Shown here: piece by piece, positions 36,070 through 47,299 of the stretch
Layout: each line of letters begins with the position of its first letter
Position numbering within the stretch: position 1 is the stretch's first letter
Assembly: GCA_947034885.2 (NCBI GenBank)
Contig: OX344756.2
Location: forward strand, 19,885,489 to 19,949,488
From: Thuidium tamariscinum
Taxonomy: Eukaryota > Streptophyta > Bryopsida > Hypnales > Thuidiaceae
Reading direction: 5' to 3'
Length of the DNA stretch: 64,000 nt
Notes under the pieces: model-generated
Told to the model about the DNA's origin: nothing
Database searches by the model: none
The model's input: the letters and a program-made list of their open reading frames with translations, nothing else
Translations under genes and position numbers: made by a program

Positions 36070-37797
36070 AATTATGCCAAAGTAGGGTATTTAAGACACC
36101 TTCTAGCTTACAATGACATGAAAGTCATTTCCATATAAGGGGAAAGTGAGTCAAGGATAAATGTCCAACTCTTTTGAGTAATGACATAAAAATAAAAAAA
36201 TATATCAAGATCAAGGATTCATTGCAAATCCTTTGTATATAAGAGGAAGTTATTGAATATAAAACTATAATACATAGAGAAGGAAAATACCTTTCTCTAT
36301 ATTTTTCAATGGCTTTTTAAGAAAAGAATATTATTTACAAGCCTTCTCCTTTATGATAACCCCTACAATCAATCAAAAGAAAATTCTCACACATTATAAT
36401 TCAATAAAAGAACCTAACATTTGGTGAAAAAATGACCTCAATTAACGCTTTCCAAGCTTGCAACATAAGCTAGTCCAACACAATTGTTAGAATACTAATG
36501 CCCTCCCTTGAAATGACATGTTAATAACTTATTAGGACACTTTTTAAAATTGTTGTTACAATAAAAAAATTTATAGGTTTTGGAAAGTTCAACCACTAAA
36601 TTGGAAGATTCTTAAAAAAAAATCTTGCAACCAAAAAAAATTTGGTAGATTCTAGAAGAGACCATTATCCTATAATATTTCTTGAAAAGAAGCCGAATTA
36701 GAGACATAAATAGTATAGGTGATTTTTAACTTGGAATAAAACAAGTCCTATGAAGAGATCCACACATAATATATTTCTAGAATTCCAAGTATTTACCAAA
36801 AATGAAAATTCAAAATTCTAGGATATTCATCATTCATAGGTTTGAAGAAGAATATGAAATGTGCAAAATTGATAGATTATTTAATCTGAAATCTATAAAC
36901 AACTAAATCACAAAATTTGAAATCTCCTTTTTTAATATATTTTTAAATCTAAAATAAGTATTTTAAATAGATTTCTTACTTGTAAATTCTACTTTTGGGT
37001 ATATTTCAAACAAGAAACAAACAAAGTTGCAACTACCATTTCCCAATTTTCATACCTATCTTGATATTGAAATATCATGAAGTAAAGGACATTTCAATGT
37101 GGTTTCAACAACCCCTAGCAATGGTTGAAACAATGTTCAAATGTGAGTTAGGATGTTTCAATTCCAGTTTTGCATTAGGAGAAATGATTTATTTAAATAA
37201 GATACTTATGTGATTTTTTTCTAGAGGTTTCAAAAAATTTATGGAAGACTCTTTCCAATTCAAGACTAAAGTTCTTCTTCCAATCTAACCATAAAATCAT
37301 TAAAAGAAAAAAGTAGCCCTTCAAAATAGAAATGAATCAAAAGTTCTTGTTATAAAAATGCAATTTGCGTTGAATTAGAGTCCAAACCATGTAGAAACAA
37401 ATGAATCTACTCCAAATGAAAGATTATTGTCATTCATGCTAAAAAATGAAGTGTGAATAATAGTGTTAGAAATCAATGTTCAAAGATTTACTTAAAGTTT
37501 TTCAATAGTACAAAACACTAATTGAAATAGCATCCTAAACAAAACTTGGATGTTGTTTTACTTGATGTTAAAGTTAGTTTAAACACCAAGCCAATCAGAA
37601 CATTATTAATCAACCTAAATCATTTTTGTTTGGAGATTGGAATAATTCTTGATTGTAGAGATGTCAAGCACAAAAACTTGATTAATCTGTAGAAAGACAT
37701 TGGATGACTATGAAGTTGCAACAATAGTTTCATTGATTAGTTGACTAGCTAGGAATTTGCTATGTTAGGACACTATAACATTGGTTAATAATGTATA
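36070..37797. other. upstream flank of the ankyrin/PGG gene, gene-free
   Basis: The minus-strand promoter of the ankyrin/PGG gene must lie just right of 36069. I cannot point to a definite TATA box. The rest is AT-rich with no bounded repeat. Confidence 0.4.
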
Positions 37798-38531
37798 GGG
37801 GTGATACTGAAAAACACTTGTCCTATATTGTATCACATAGTGTCTGCTGATTTATTTTCTGGCCATAACATTTGTATTTTGGCTTCAAATGACTCAAGAT
37901 TTATAGAGAAGGTACTCATGACTATCTTATACGTTCTCTAATTTTTTCATAATTTTCAAAAATAATTTACCATCCCAAAATAGACCCTGATTGAATGTCA
38001 CACTTTGCGATTTAGGGTTTTTTAGTACTACTAAGGAATACCTCTTTTTAATGATTTGAGATGAAATCTGGATGAAATGGTCTTCTAATAGACTTCTAGC
38101 TTTCTAGAAAAGGATTTTAAGAAATAGTTAATTTTATGTGGTGTGGAAGTTTAGAAAGTGAGCTTCTTTCTGCTTGTATTTTAAATCATATAAAATATGA
38201 TTTTGGTGAGTTTTTTGGTGGATGACCATCTCTATAGAATTGTTGAAAATGAACACTTTTTTATTTTTATTATTTATTTATTTTTACTATTTTTTCCTAA
38301 TTAAAACATGAAGATATGTATTTTATTAAGATTTGGCACTTTTCATGTTCTCCTACTTCGAGAATTTTTATATGCAATTCCTTCCATAGGTACCTTTATC
38401 TTAAAGGTTTATATATAAGTCATATTTTTTAGATTTAAAAAAAAATAGTTTTCTAATTTTAAAGTACTCCAAAAAAAGTCATGAGTTATATTGTAAAATG
38501 CAACAAATAGTATAGGTGTTTCTTGCAATCA
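37798..38531. mobile_element. diverged GGGTCATTGC-family element D4
   Basis: Left end GGGTGATACTGAAAAACAC and right end GGTGTTTCTTGCAATC are degraded versions of the family terminus; about 734 bp. Target duplication not readable. Confidence 0.5.
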
Positions 38532-38885
38532 TTGATAGATATCATTTAAAATGTTTATTTGATGTGATTAAGCTCAAAGGTGAAACAACATTTAAAAAAT
38601 ATTTATTTCAACTTCATAGATTTTTAGTTGAAATCTACACCAAAAGTAGATTCCACATTTAGAAAAATATTTTCAAACATAGGTTATAGATTTTGAATCC
38701 ATCACCAATGTAGATTTTAGATGGCTTAATTTATTTGGATCATAAATTTGAGATTTAATAATCTAGCCAAAATCTATAAATAACATAGATTCCTAAAAAA
38801 TTTAAATCTACATATCTGGTAGATACTCACACTCATGAAATCTACTCCAAACACGGATCTCATCAAAAAAATTATATGATTTTAC

Positions 38886-40569
38886 TTAACCCCTAAAAAA
38901 CCAAGCCTTTTTTTTGCCAAAAAACATTAAAAACTGCCATTTCTACGGCATAGAGTAAAAAAAAAGTTTAATTGTTTTTTTTCACATCTAACCATAGGAT
39001 CTTACATCTTACTAGTCTAAAAAAAGTGTGGAAAAAATTTCAGAATTTTTGACCGCATAGATTGCAAGATATTTGCATTTACAGTAAAAAAAAACAAGTT
39101 TTTCAGTACATTGTGGAACTAGATTTTTTGACTTTGAACATTTTTATCTTAAAAATTTTGCACTATAGACTTTTGAACTTTAATTCTTTATAGTGCAAAA
39201 GTGAGTTGAGAATATAGGGGGTGAAAAAATTTAATTAAATTTTCATTCTTAAGAAAATTGTTAAGTAGAAGCAGGTATAAGATAGAAGGAAAATCTAAAA
39301 TATCAATATCTTTTAAATGGAATTAAAATGAACTAATTCTAGTGGTGAGATTATTCTAGCAAGTAAACTAAACCATGAAGGAAAAAGAAATTTAATTTAA
39401 AAAATTGCATTCATAAATGAATCCTACAACTTATTTTTTTCAAGAAAATGCTCTACCTACCCAAAAAAACAAGAATGTCTATAATTTTCTCATTACAAAT
39501 CCAAATGAAATGAATCAAAGCTTTCTAGATAGGAAAAAAATATAATCTATAAGAAAAAAAAATCATATGAAAATTTTTTGCCAAATTTTCTTTGCTGCCC
39601 AAATTGCCCCCCATCCCCTGTTTTGAGCTTATTTGGGCATAACTTTTGTGGGTGATTGCAAGAAACACTTGTCATTTTTTTTGTCCCCTTGACCTTTAAC
39701 AATTAACATGTAGTTTTTTACTCATAAGTCATAACTTTTTCATCTTTTGTTTGTTTGACTTGAAATTTGGAATGAAGGTGCACACAGAGTTTTATATGTT
39801 GTGTAATTTTTTTCAATTCCTTAAAAATTATTTTCTATTTTAAACTACCCTCAATTAGGTGTCTACTTAGGCCATTTTGCCATTTCGGGGGGTTTTAGTC
39901 CTATTTTTGACCCGAAAAAGCAAATTTTGAGCTGAAAATTGGCATGCATACTCCTTTAGTATAGTTACACAAGTCTAGGAGATATTTTTTGAAAATATTA
40001 TACTGTCCAACTTCCACATGTGCTCAAAGTGCACTACCAAGGTACACTTATACAAAATACAAATTTTTTTGAAGATGAAATTTATTGGAAAAGAAGCATC
40101 TTTAAGTTAGGAAAAATGGATTGTTTTATTTTATTTTTTGAATTTTTTTATTATTTTTAAAAAATTAAAGAAAAAAGCATCTATTTTCATTGTATTTTCC
40201 ATTGTAGACTGTGCATGACTTTTAGAGGTAAATTTTCTTAGGTTTGAATTTTAAAATACATAATATTCTTGCTGCTCTTCAAATTATTCATATTTCATTT
40301 ACTTAAAAAAAATTATTCCAAAAGTCATAGGACTCATGGAAATAGACCATTTTGAGACAAAACCAGTAAGACAAAACTAGTAAGACTAGTGTTTCTTGCA
40401 ATGACCCTTGTTCCCAAGCATTTGAAAAAATAATAATATCTTCACCAAGATATTTAGTTTTTTCTATCTCAAAAAAAATTTCAAAAAATTAGGACAAAAA
40501 TTCAACCTATAGGTACTTGCCTAAAATCCCATTTGCCCCCTAAAGGAACAATAATCCTTTAGAGGTTAA
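38886..40569 (-). mobile_element. TTAA-flanked element C4 split by a nested element
   Basis: Ends TTAA|CCCCTAAAAAACC and CCTTTAGAGG|TTAA. In inverted orientation it matches the family of 1186-2113 and 43252-44179 (for example CCATAGGATCTTACATCTT). Element D3 sits inside (39650-40407). Without D3 and one TTGT, C4 would be about 920 bp, the normal family length. Confidence 0.75.
39650..40407. mobile_element. GGGTCATTGC-family element D3 nested in C4
   Basis: Left end GGGTGATTGCAAGAAACACT and right end AGTGTTTCTTGCAATGACCC are inverted repeats; 758 bp. Flanks are TTGT on both sides. Relatives of C4 at 43.4 kb and 59.9 kb show the uninterrupted site, confirming a 4-bp duplication. Confidence 0.88.
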
Positions 40570-40849
40570 ATAACCACTTATAGTGCAAATTTCTCCAACC
40601 TACCCTCTCCTTGACAATTTTTATGGGATTATTATTTCATCTAAAAACTACCAAATTTGAGCAAATTTCACAAATTTACCAATTCAGTGGTTGAAACAAC
40701 ATTTTCCAAAATCTACCACTTTTTGTTGTTGAACTGACAATTTTTCAAAAACATGTCGTTTCACCCTCGGGCATGCACCAGTGTGTCTCTCCAACTTTAA
40801 TTTAACACTAATAAAAAAGTGCAACACATTAAGCTCATAACTTAATTAA
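40570..40849. other. gene-free stretch
   Basis: AT-rich DNA, nothing recognised. Confidence 0.4.
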
Positions 40850-42120
40850 AACGCAGTACTCCAAACCTTTCATCATGATTACGGCTTTTGCCTATCAATG
40901 GTCTCCAAATGAAGCATACTTTGGTACGTTGAAAGTCTCCCCGCCATGCTCACTGGGAATACGGAGAAAACTCGATTCTTCTAATAATTAATCAACTGAA
41001 ACTATGCTGAGAGCGGGACTCCAAGATGCTTCATCGGAGCAATTAGGTGTGTGTCCGATTTCCTTTACGTACATCTATATTTACGGGATATAAAATTCAA
41101 AGATATCTGGAGATTGAACCACTGGCAGGCGGACGACTTAACAGCTCAAATGATCGATAGGAATTTATTAGAACAGCTAGCTCGCTTTCGAGGTCCAAGG
41201 TTTACCAACTAATATTGAAACCCTACGGACGCACTGAACAAGAAGATGTTCGCCGGAATCAATTAAACAAGTTAGACCAGTGTAAGTTCATACCTTCAGG
41301 GCTCGATCTAGCTCGCTTGCTCGCTTCTTGCCTCGATCATGGACTCAGTGAAGTCGGCTCCATCAATCATCACTCACAGTCAGGTTCTAGCTAGCAACAA
41401 GCAGGACAAGTGATCAAGTTTCGTCGCTCAGCTGAAACATTCAGTGCTAGCTTTTCAGCTACGATCGTCAACCCGGCCTCTCTTGAATCACGCTGGCTCA
41501 CACGCGGCTCATGCAGCTTAACTTGGATCGAAACTGCATAATTAACTACGAAAGGAATGAGGAAGACGCATGGCTGCACAGCACCAAGCGCAGGCTAGAT
41601 ACCTGAACGAAAACCCGCGCCGCCTGCAAGTTGTGGGACTCCTCAGTCCTCACAGAGCACATAGAAGAGTCTTGGGATGGACGGACTATAGTTCTAGACA
41701 CAAGCCAGTAACATCTACTGTAAATTAATAGTACGGAGTACATATGGTAGAACCTCCTTTATTGGAGTAGGTGGGCAAGATCTTTGTTTGTGGTTCATGC
41801 TGTGGAGTGTGGAGTCAGGACCAGAAATCGATGCTCTGACAGTACTTTAATGAATTATCTAGACAGGGTTGAGCAAGGGAGGTCCTACTGTAAGTCAATG
41901 GACTGTACATGCAGCGTATGCAAGATTCCGTAAAAAGTTATTTAATTTACTTGCACGACGTTTCGTGCGGGGTTTCCTGCTGGTACTTTTTTTTATTTTA
42001 TTTTTACACAAATGAACGCGGTGCGAGTTACTGTACAACGTGCATAACATTCAGTAGGGTAGATGGCTCTAAAAGCGACACTTTAAGGGCTGATCCGCCT
42101 TTTCGTAGGTTTGCATGAAC
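40850..42120. other. balanced-composition island of unknown function
   Basis: About 1.3 kb with ordinary GC content and no similarity to repeats elsewhere in the window, unlike both flanks. Frames are short (up to 70 codons) and none has a recognised motif. A 15-codon stretch from ATG 41339 (MDSVKSAPSIITHSQ) is followed closely by a stop. It resembles a promoter/leader region, a non-coding RNA locus, or a much-decayed gene. I cannot decide between them. Confidence 0.35.
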
Positions 42121-42599
42121 AGGAATATTTTTAGCTAATTTTTCAGAGAAAGAAAAATGGATGCTGAAAGTAACACAAGTGGTTTCATATTTTTTGAAGC
42201 ATTTTGGAATTAGTTATGAATTTTCAAAGATTTCTGTAGTAGGTACCTATTTGTGACATGTAGCCCTTGTAAAATCCACTCATATGTGGTCTGAAAAAAG
42301 ATATGGCATTACCATAAACAAACATTGTGGTATGCTTAAATGGATAGAGAAGGTTTCTAAATGTGATCCTTCCTAAATCTTAAAGGAAAGAACAAATCGT
42401 TCAATAATTTCAGATTTTGTAGTACACTTAAAGAAGGTAGTTGGTCCATCAAATCTTATTTTGAAATTATTTAATGAATGGCTATTCACTAAATTGAAAA
42501 CGAATCCACTATGGCTCTTAAACCAACCATTAAAGAACTATGAACGAACCCTTGCAAAGCTCTGACACAACTAGGAGTCCATTATAGGACAAGCTCATA

Positions 42600-42930
42600 T
42601 CCATTTCAAAACCACCATAGCCCAAAGAGGTGAAACCCGTAAAGGGTGTGGCTTTTACTCACAAACGCCCGAAGGCAGAGGATAACTGCCCGAAGGCTAG
42701 AGATTGACGCCCGAAAGCGGACCTGATCGTGGCAAGTAAAAGGACCCTAAGACCGGGAGCCCGGTCATGGTTGGACCTAAAGAGGGACCGACAAGCAGCC
42801 CGAGAAAGACCCCGAAGGCGGTGAAGGAGCTAAGCAGCGAATCCTAATTGCAAGCCCTGGCAAAGCAAGGCGGGGTTGATCCTCTCGTTAGCGTAAGAAT
42901 CCAGTGAGTGCGAGCTTGAGGTTTCAGGAT
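42600..42930. other. GC-rich segment with GCCCGAAGGC repeats, possible organelle-derived insert
   Basis: The decamer GCCCGAAGGC (or GCCCGAAAGC) occurs three times within about 65 bp, followed by a GACCGGGAGCCCGGTC stem-loop and other stable-looking stems. Composition is far more GC-rich than the flanks. This looks like structured organellar intergenic or intron DNA, but I recognise no mitochondrial or plastid gene in it. Confidence 0.3.
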
Positions 42931-43166
42931 CTGGGTGGATTGGCCCCCTCGCTCGGCCTTACCATGTTTTATCATAGGTGCAATCAAAACAAAAAGCCCC
43001 CTAGTTGGGGCCATGATCACCCCTACTTTCTTCACCCTTAGCTAATTTGCGGTCTCTGATCGCAAATATGAATTCAAAATTTGCAAAAAGAAATCAGTGT
43101 GAAAAATAAAAAATTACAGCGTTTTACCCAAGTGGCCGAGCGAGGGGGTCGGTTCTCCCTACCCAG
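42931..43166. mobile_element. inverted-repeat element A3 with GC-rich ends
   Basis: Left end contains TGGCCCCCTCGCTCGGCC and right end GGCCGAGCGAGGGGGTCGG, inverted. The interior (CTAATTTGCGGTCTCTGATC to GTGAAAAATAAAAAATT) matches the interiors of A1 (23.6 kb) and, inverted, A2 (45.4 kb), whose ends are different. Confidence 0.65.
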
Positions 43167-43218
43167 GTTTCAGTAGCCCATAGAAGCACTGCCTTTCCGT
43201 TTGTGAAGTCCCCATCAC

Positions 43219-44419
43219 CTAAGGTAGGTACACCCAAAATGGCACCTGACCTTAACCCCTAAAGTCCCAAAGTCCCCTCGGGGGACACTTGGGATTTCGG
43301 GCAGGCTCGTGTGACTTGAAATTTTGACCTAATTTTTTGAAACTTTTTTTGAAGATAGGGAATCACATCAACTTTCTAAAAATATAATTTTTTTATCATT
43401 CGGTGCTTGGGAGCAGAAGTTTTGCCATCCGAAGTCAAAAAAGCAGTTCAATGGGCAGAAGAAAAAAAACCACAAAAAAATTAAATTTTTTTTTTCAATT
43501 TTTTTCCTAAAAGATTATGTTTTTGTCTACATTTGAAGCTTTGATTCATCCTATTTGGACTAATAATGAAAAAATTATGGACAATCTTGTTTTTAGGGCA
43601 ATCTAAGCATCTTTTTCAAAAAACAACTTATAGAATTCATTTTTGAATGCAATTTTCAATTTTTTTCAAATTTTTTTTTTAAAAGGTTAAATTTGTTTTC
43701 AAGAACAATCCCACCGTTGGGATTATGATTTTTTAATTCCGTCTAAAGGCTATTAACAATTTAGTATTTTGTTCAACTTTGGACCTACTTCTACTTAACA
43801 ATTTTTTTATGTGTGAAAATCAAGTTTTGACATTCTGAAATTTTTTTCTCCAACTCTCAACTCAAATGTTCAAGATAAAAAATTTTAACCTTATGGTGTG
43901 TAGTGCAAAAAAAATCCACAAATGGCCATCAAAGTCACCTGAAATTGCAGGCCGCAGTTGAAAAAAACTTTTTTTATCAACTTCAAATGCTAATATCTTC
44001 CAATCCGTACGGTCAAACTTCATGAAATTCTGACCACATGATTTGAGACAAGTGAAGTAAAAGATCCTACGGTTACATTCTAAAAAAAAGTTTTTTTGGG
44101 TTTCTTGAGTGATTGCAGCAGAATTGGCAGTTTTTAGTGGTTTCAGAGCCAGAAAATGCCTTGGTAACTTAGGGGTTAAAGCGCCCTGTACAACGTTTAT
44201 ACATTTTCAAAATCAGTCACGTACCGAGACTGTAGATGGCGCTTTCAGAAAGACACTTTGACTGTTAATAACTTTTGCATACGGTATCCAAATCTATTGT
44301 TCTTTGGTGCGTTGGAACGTGCTTTCAATCACCAACAAGACTGTAAAAAATCTATATAACATAATAACAGGAACTAGGCACAGTATGAAAAACTGGCGCT
44401 TTTGGGTGTACCTACTTTA
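43219..44419. mobile_element. inverted-repeat element E2 interrupted by C3
   Basis: Left end CTAAGGTAGGTACACCC and right end GGGTGTACCTACTTTAA are inverted. The two parts (about 33 and 240 bp) together equal the 280-bp relative E1 at 17.8-18.1 kb, with high similarity across the whole right part, including GACTGTAGATGGCGCTTTC. Confidence 0.85.
43252..44179. mobile_element. TTAA-flanked element C3 nested in E2
   Basis: A 928-bp element, TTAA|CCCCTAAAG to AACTTAGGGG|TTAA. Its length equals that of C1. The interior keeps the AATATCTTCCAATCCGTACG and GATCCTACGGTTACATT landmarks of the family. Comparing with the uninterrupted E1 shows that insertion added the element plus exactly one extra TTAA. 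Confidence 0.88.
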
Positions 44420-44459
44420 ATTCATCTGACATTTCTTGAAGTTTGCAACTTTAGTTATT

Positions 44460-44540
44460 GAATGGTGTGGGATATTCCACACCATTTCATCTGCTGGATG
44501 GAATGGTGTGGGATATTCTACACCATTTCATCCGCTGGGA
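44460..44540. repeat. 41-bp tandem dimer with internal palindromes
   Basis: Two copies of a 41-bp unit, with starts at 44461 and 44502, each containing GGTGTGGGATATTCCACACC, a near-palindrome that would form a hairpin. The copies differ at only a few bases. Confidence 0.85.
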
Positions 44541-44954
44541 GGCAGTGTGACAAGCTGCTATTGAATGTTATGTTATGCATGGTATCTACGGAAAATGTAG
44601 ATGCCAAAAAACATCTTATTTACCCAATTTGAAGACTTCTTGTAAAAGTTACATCCGTTTGAAGATCGCAGCCGGTCAACCCTAACTCATCCGATTTTGT
44701 CCGTAAACAGTGATATTCCGTCCGATATGACAACCATGAATAAAATAACACCCCCCCAGCCACAAGTGCCCTGGGGGGAGGACACGGCAAACCAAAGACA
44801 AAATACATACCAAACTGACGGGCACTAACAACAAGGACACCAGGGCTTAACACAGGACGAGCAACTAGCCAATTTGAGGGATGACGTTAAAGCTACTCCT
44901 CACTGCCCTCGGACACTTTTTGTGTGAAAATTTTTAAGAAATTTCCACCCCTAG

Positions 44955-45118
44955 CACTAGAAGAAATCTGCGTTCCATTCAACACAATTTACTTTACTAC
45001 TTTGTTGAGGCAAACGCAAAAACTACGTTTTTCTGTGTTTTTCAACGTAGTTTTTATGTTTGCCTCAACAAAGTAGTCAAGTAGATTGTGTTGAATGGAA
45101 TGCAGATTTTTTCTAGTG
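44955..45118. mobile_element. CACTA-type foldback element a
   Basis: A 164-bp near-hairpin beginning CACTAGAAGAAATCTGCG and ending TTTTTTCTAGTG. It is flanked by the 3-bp direct repeat TAG (44952-44954 and 45119-45121). Plant CACTA transposons have CACTA termini and 3-bp duplications; this is a non-autonomous foldback derivative. Confidence 0.9.
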
Positions 45119-45199
45119 TAGCCATGTCTGGCAGGCTAGCTTGTATTTGTTCTTTGCAATGAAATTTTGTTTCATTTGTGTCAAAAAATAAATAAATTT

Positions 45200-45298
45200 G
45201 AAGAAATAAACTTAAAAACTCCATTCATAGTGAACTGCCCGAAATCGCTATGTTGCTAAAAAACATAACTCAAGGGTTTAGGGGTTAAATCCTACCCT
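45200..45298 (-). mobile_element. end of a C-prime TTAA-family element
   Basis: The sequence GGGTTTAGGGG|TTAA closes a reverse-oriented relative of the element starting at 2472 (GTTGCTAAAAAACATA and ACTCCATTCATAGTGAACTG landmarks). Its other end is not identifiable. The closing TTAA is also the left flank of A2. Confidence 0.55.
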
Positions 45299-45540
45299 CA
45301 AAGGTCCGCCCAACAAGCTGGATTTACCCCAAGGAGTAAACACTACAATTTTTTATTTTTTGCACAATTTATTTTTTGCAAATTTTGAATTCATATTTGC
45401 AATCAAAGACCCCAAATTAGCTTTGAGGGGTCAAGAATATATCCAAAAATACTGCACAAAACAGGAGGCTTTTTTACTTGTATCCCAAGATAATTTGAGT
45501 TTTACTTTGCTAAGTCCACCTTCGATGGTAGAATTTAACG
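45295..45540. mobile_element. inverted-repeat element A2, TTAA-flanked
   Basis: Left TTAA|ATCCTACCCTCAAAGG and right CCTTCGATGGTAGAATTTAA are inverted, so both outer flanks read TTAA. About 246 bp. The interior is inverted relative to A1 and A3. No coding sequence. Confidence 0.7.
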
Positions 45541-45589
45541 TCTTGCCAATTTGAGCCTTTTTTTTTTTTTTTGGTATTGTGAGCAATTT

Positions 45590-45835
45590 AATGCTTGTAG
45601 GATAGACTAGTGGTTGTGGAAATCATGCATTTTGATATTGTGTGACGTCATCTACTTTGAATAAGCCAAATATAGTCATTGGAAGTCAAAGTACTATAGA
45701 AGATCTTCCTTTTCCACCCCTAATATCAAGGATGAAAAGTTGCACTGCTCTCCTACAAGGAAAGATTCTTTATCATTCAAAGGACACTAAACATCTATAG
45801 TGGCATTTAAAGATTAATTTTTATATTTGAAGAAG
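45590..45835 (+). repeat. dispersed repeat, half copy of the 60.5-60.9 kb inverted repeat
   Basis: From GGATAGACTAGTGGTTGTGG to AAAGATTCTTTATCATTCA it matches 60680-60860 in the same orientation. The opposing arm present at 60.52 kb is missing here. Confidence 0.6.
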
Positions 45836-45854
45836 CATAATTACCATTGCATCT

Positions 45855-46782
45855 TTAACCCTCAAATTCCTAGACTATGTTTTCACAAAAAAAAAACTTC
45901 AAAACTACCATACATTCAATACAAGTACCAAATTTTAGGAAAAAAACACATTTTTTCAACACATGTAATCGTAGGACCCTATAGTGCATTACTTTGAGAA
46001 GATGAGCAAAAAAATTTAGAAATTTCCACCATGCACATTTCAATGCATTAGCATTTGAGTTTACAAAAATAAAATTTTTGGTCCTGAAAAAAATGGATAG
46101 TTGTACTTTACAAGGTCAAACTTGTATGAAAAAATGTCCAAAACAGTTGTGCTTCTTTGCATTCATTCTTCAAAACAAATTTTCTACAAGCTTGAAAGTT
46201 TTCAAGTCATTTAGAACTATACAACATATAGAAAAATAATAATAAGTAGAAAGAAGTGGAAAATTATTCAAAATAGTAAATGGTTAAGTATTTATTTATG
46301 AAATTAAAAAATGTCAATCCCAATTATTTTAATGTTGCAATAAACAAGCTACATCCAATGTTTTTAATTTTTTTTAAATATTGAAGTTTGAGCAAAGTAA
46401 AGGACTTCTAAATTTATGTTTGAGTACAAAATCCATAATTGTTTAGAAATTGAAACTCCTCATAACTTTCATCTCATAATTCAAAATAGCATAATTCAAA
46501 ACTTTCTACATTTATATAAATCTGCAAAAGTCAATTTCAAATTTTGGTTGATCAAAAAAGGAATTTTTTTAGATTTGCCTCAATCGCCTAAGTAGTGAAA
46601 AAAAATGTTATACTTTTTATCCATGTAGTTAACAAGTACAAAAATTGTTGGGCCTTAAAGGTATTCCTCATCCACATATACGTTGTGTGAAAATTTTGAA
46701 GAAAAATTATAAAATTTATAGTCACTCATATCTAACCAAAATTCCTATGTTGCCAAAAAACATAGCCACTACAAGAGAAAGC
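45855..46782 (-). mobile_element. reverse-oriented TTAA-family relative
   Basis: It starts near TTTAACCCTCAAATTCC and ends near TTGCCAAAAAACATAG, with GTAGGACCCTATAGTG and GTTGGGCCTTAAAGG..CCTCATCC landmarks of the C family in inverted order. The right terminus is eroded. Confidence 0.45.
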
Positions 46783-47299
46783 ATTAGGAGAGATTTGAAG
46801 GCTCTAGGAGCCCGTGAGTTCCCATAGCTTGAGATCACGTAATCTGCCGCGGGAACGTACACTAGAAGAAAACCCTGTTAGAATTTCAGAAATCACGTCA
46901 TGTAGTTTGTGTTGTGGTCATGTTGCAAAACGCAGTCAAAATGCTGTGAAAACACAAAAAAACGCAGAAAAATGCTTTTTCTGCGTTTTTTTGTGTTTTC
47001 ACAGCATTTTGACTGCGTTTTGCAACATGACCACAACACAAACTACATGACGTGATTTCTGAAATTCTAACAGGGTTTTCTTCTAGTGGTAGTTCTATAG
47101 GAATCCTACATGGTCAAGTGACTGTCACGTCATAAATTATTTTTTTTGAAATTATTTTTTGACTTTTTTCATATTTCAGGACCCCCCTAATTTTTTATTT
47201 TTTTTTAGAAGTGCTGACCTAACATCGGCCTGCCGTTCCCCAAACCAATTTAAGAACAGTCCTGAAACGGCCTGTTGGAGCCCTCAAATCCTTCCTAGT
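46783..47299. mobile_element. ATTAGGAGAG-ended element B3 interrupted by a CACTA foldback
   Basis: The left part has ATTAGGAGAGATTTGAAGG and CCCGTGAGTTCCC; the right part has GTCAAGTGACTGTCACGTC and GGAGCCCTCAAATCC. Removing the 229-bp foldback restores a roughly 290-bp family member. Confidence 0.7.
46860..47088. mobile_element. CACTA-type foldback element b, perfect 113-bp hairpin
   Basis: The element is 229 bp: two arms of 113 bp that are exact reverse complements, separated by 3 bases. It begins CACTAGAAGAAAACCCTG and ends CTTCTAGTG. The flanking direct repeat is GTA (46857-46859 and 47089-47091). No mismatch between the arms indicates very recent insertion or correction between arms. 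A transcript would form one long duplex. Confidence 0.95.

Noticed and set aside
42600-42930. 5S rRNA or group II intron domain V
   Set aside because: No 5S internal promoter boxes and no domain V GAGC...GUUC pattern could be found.
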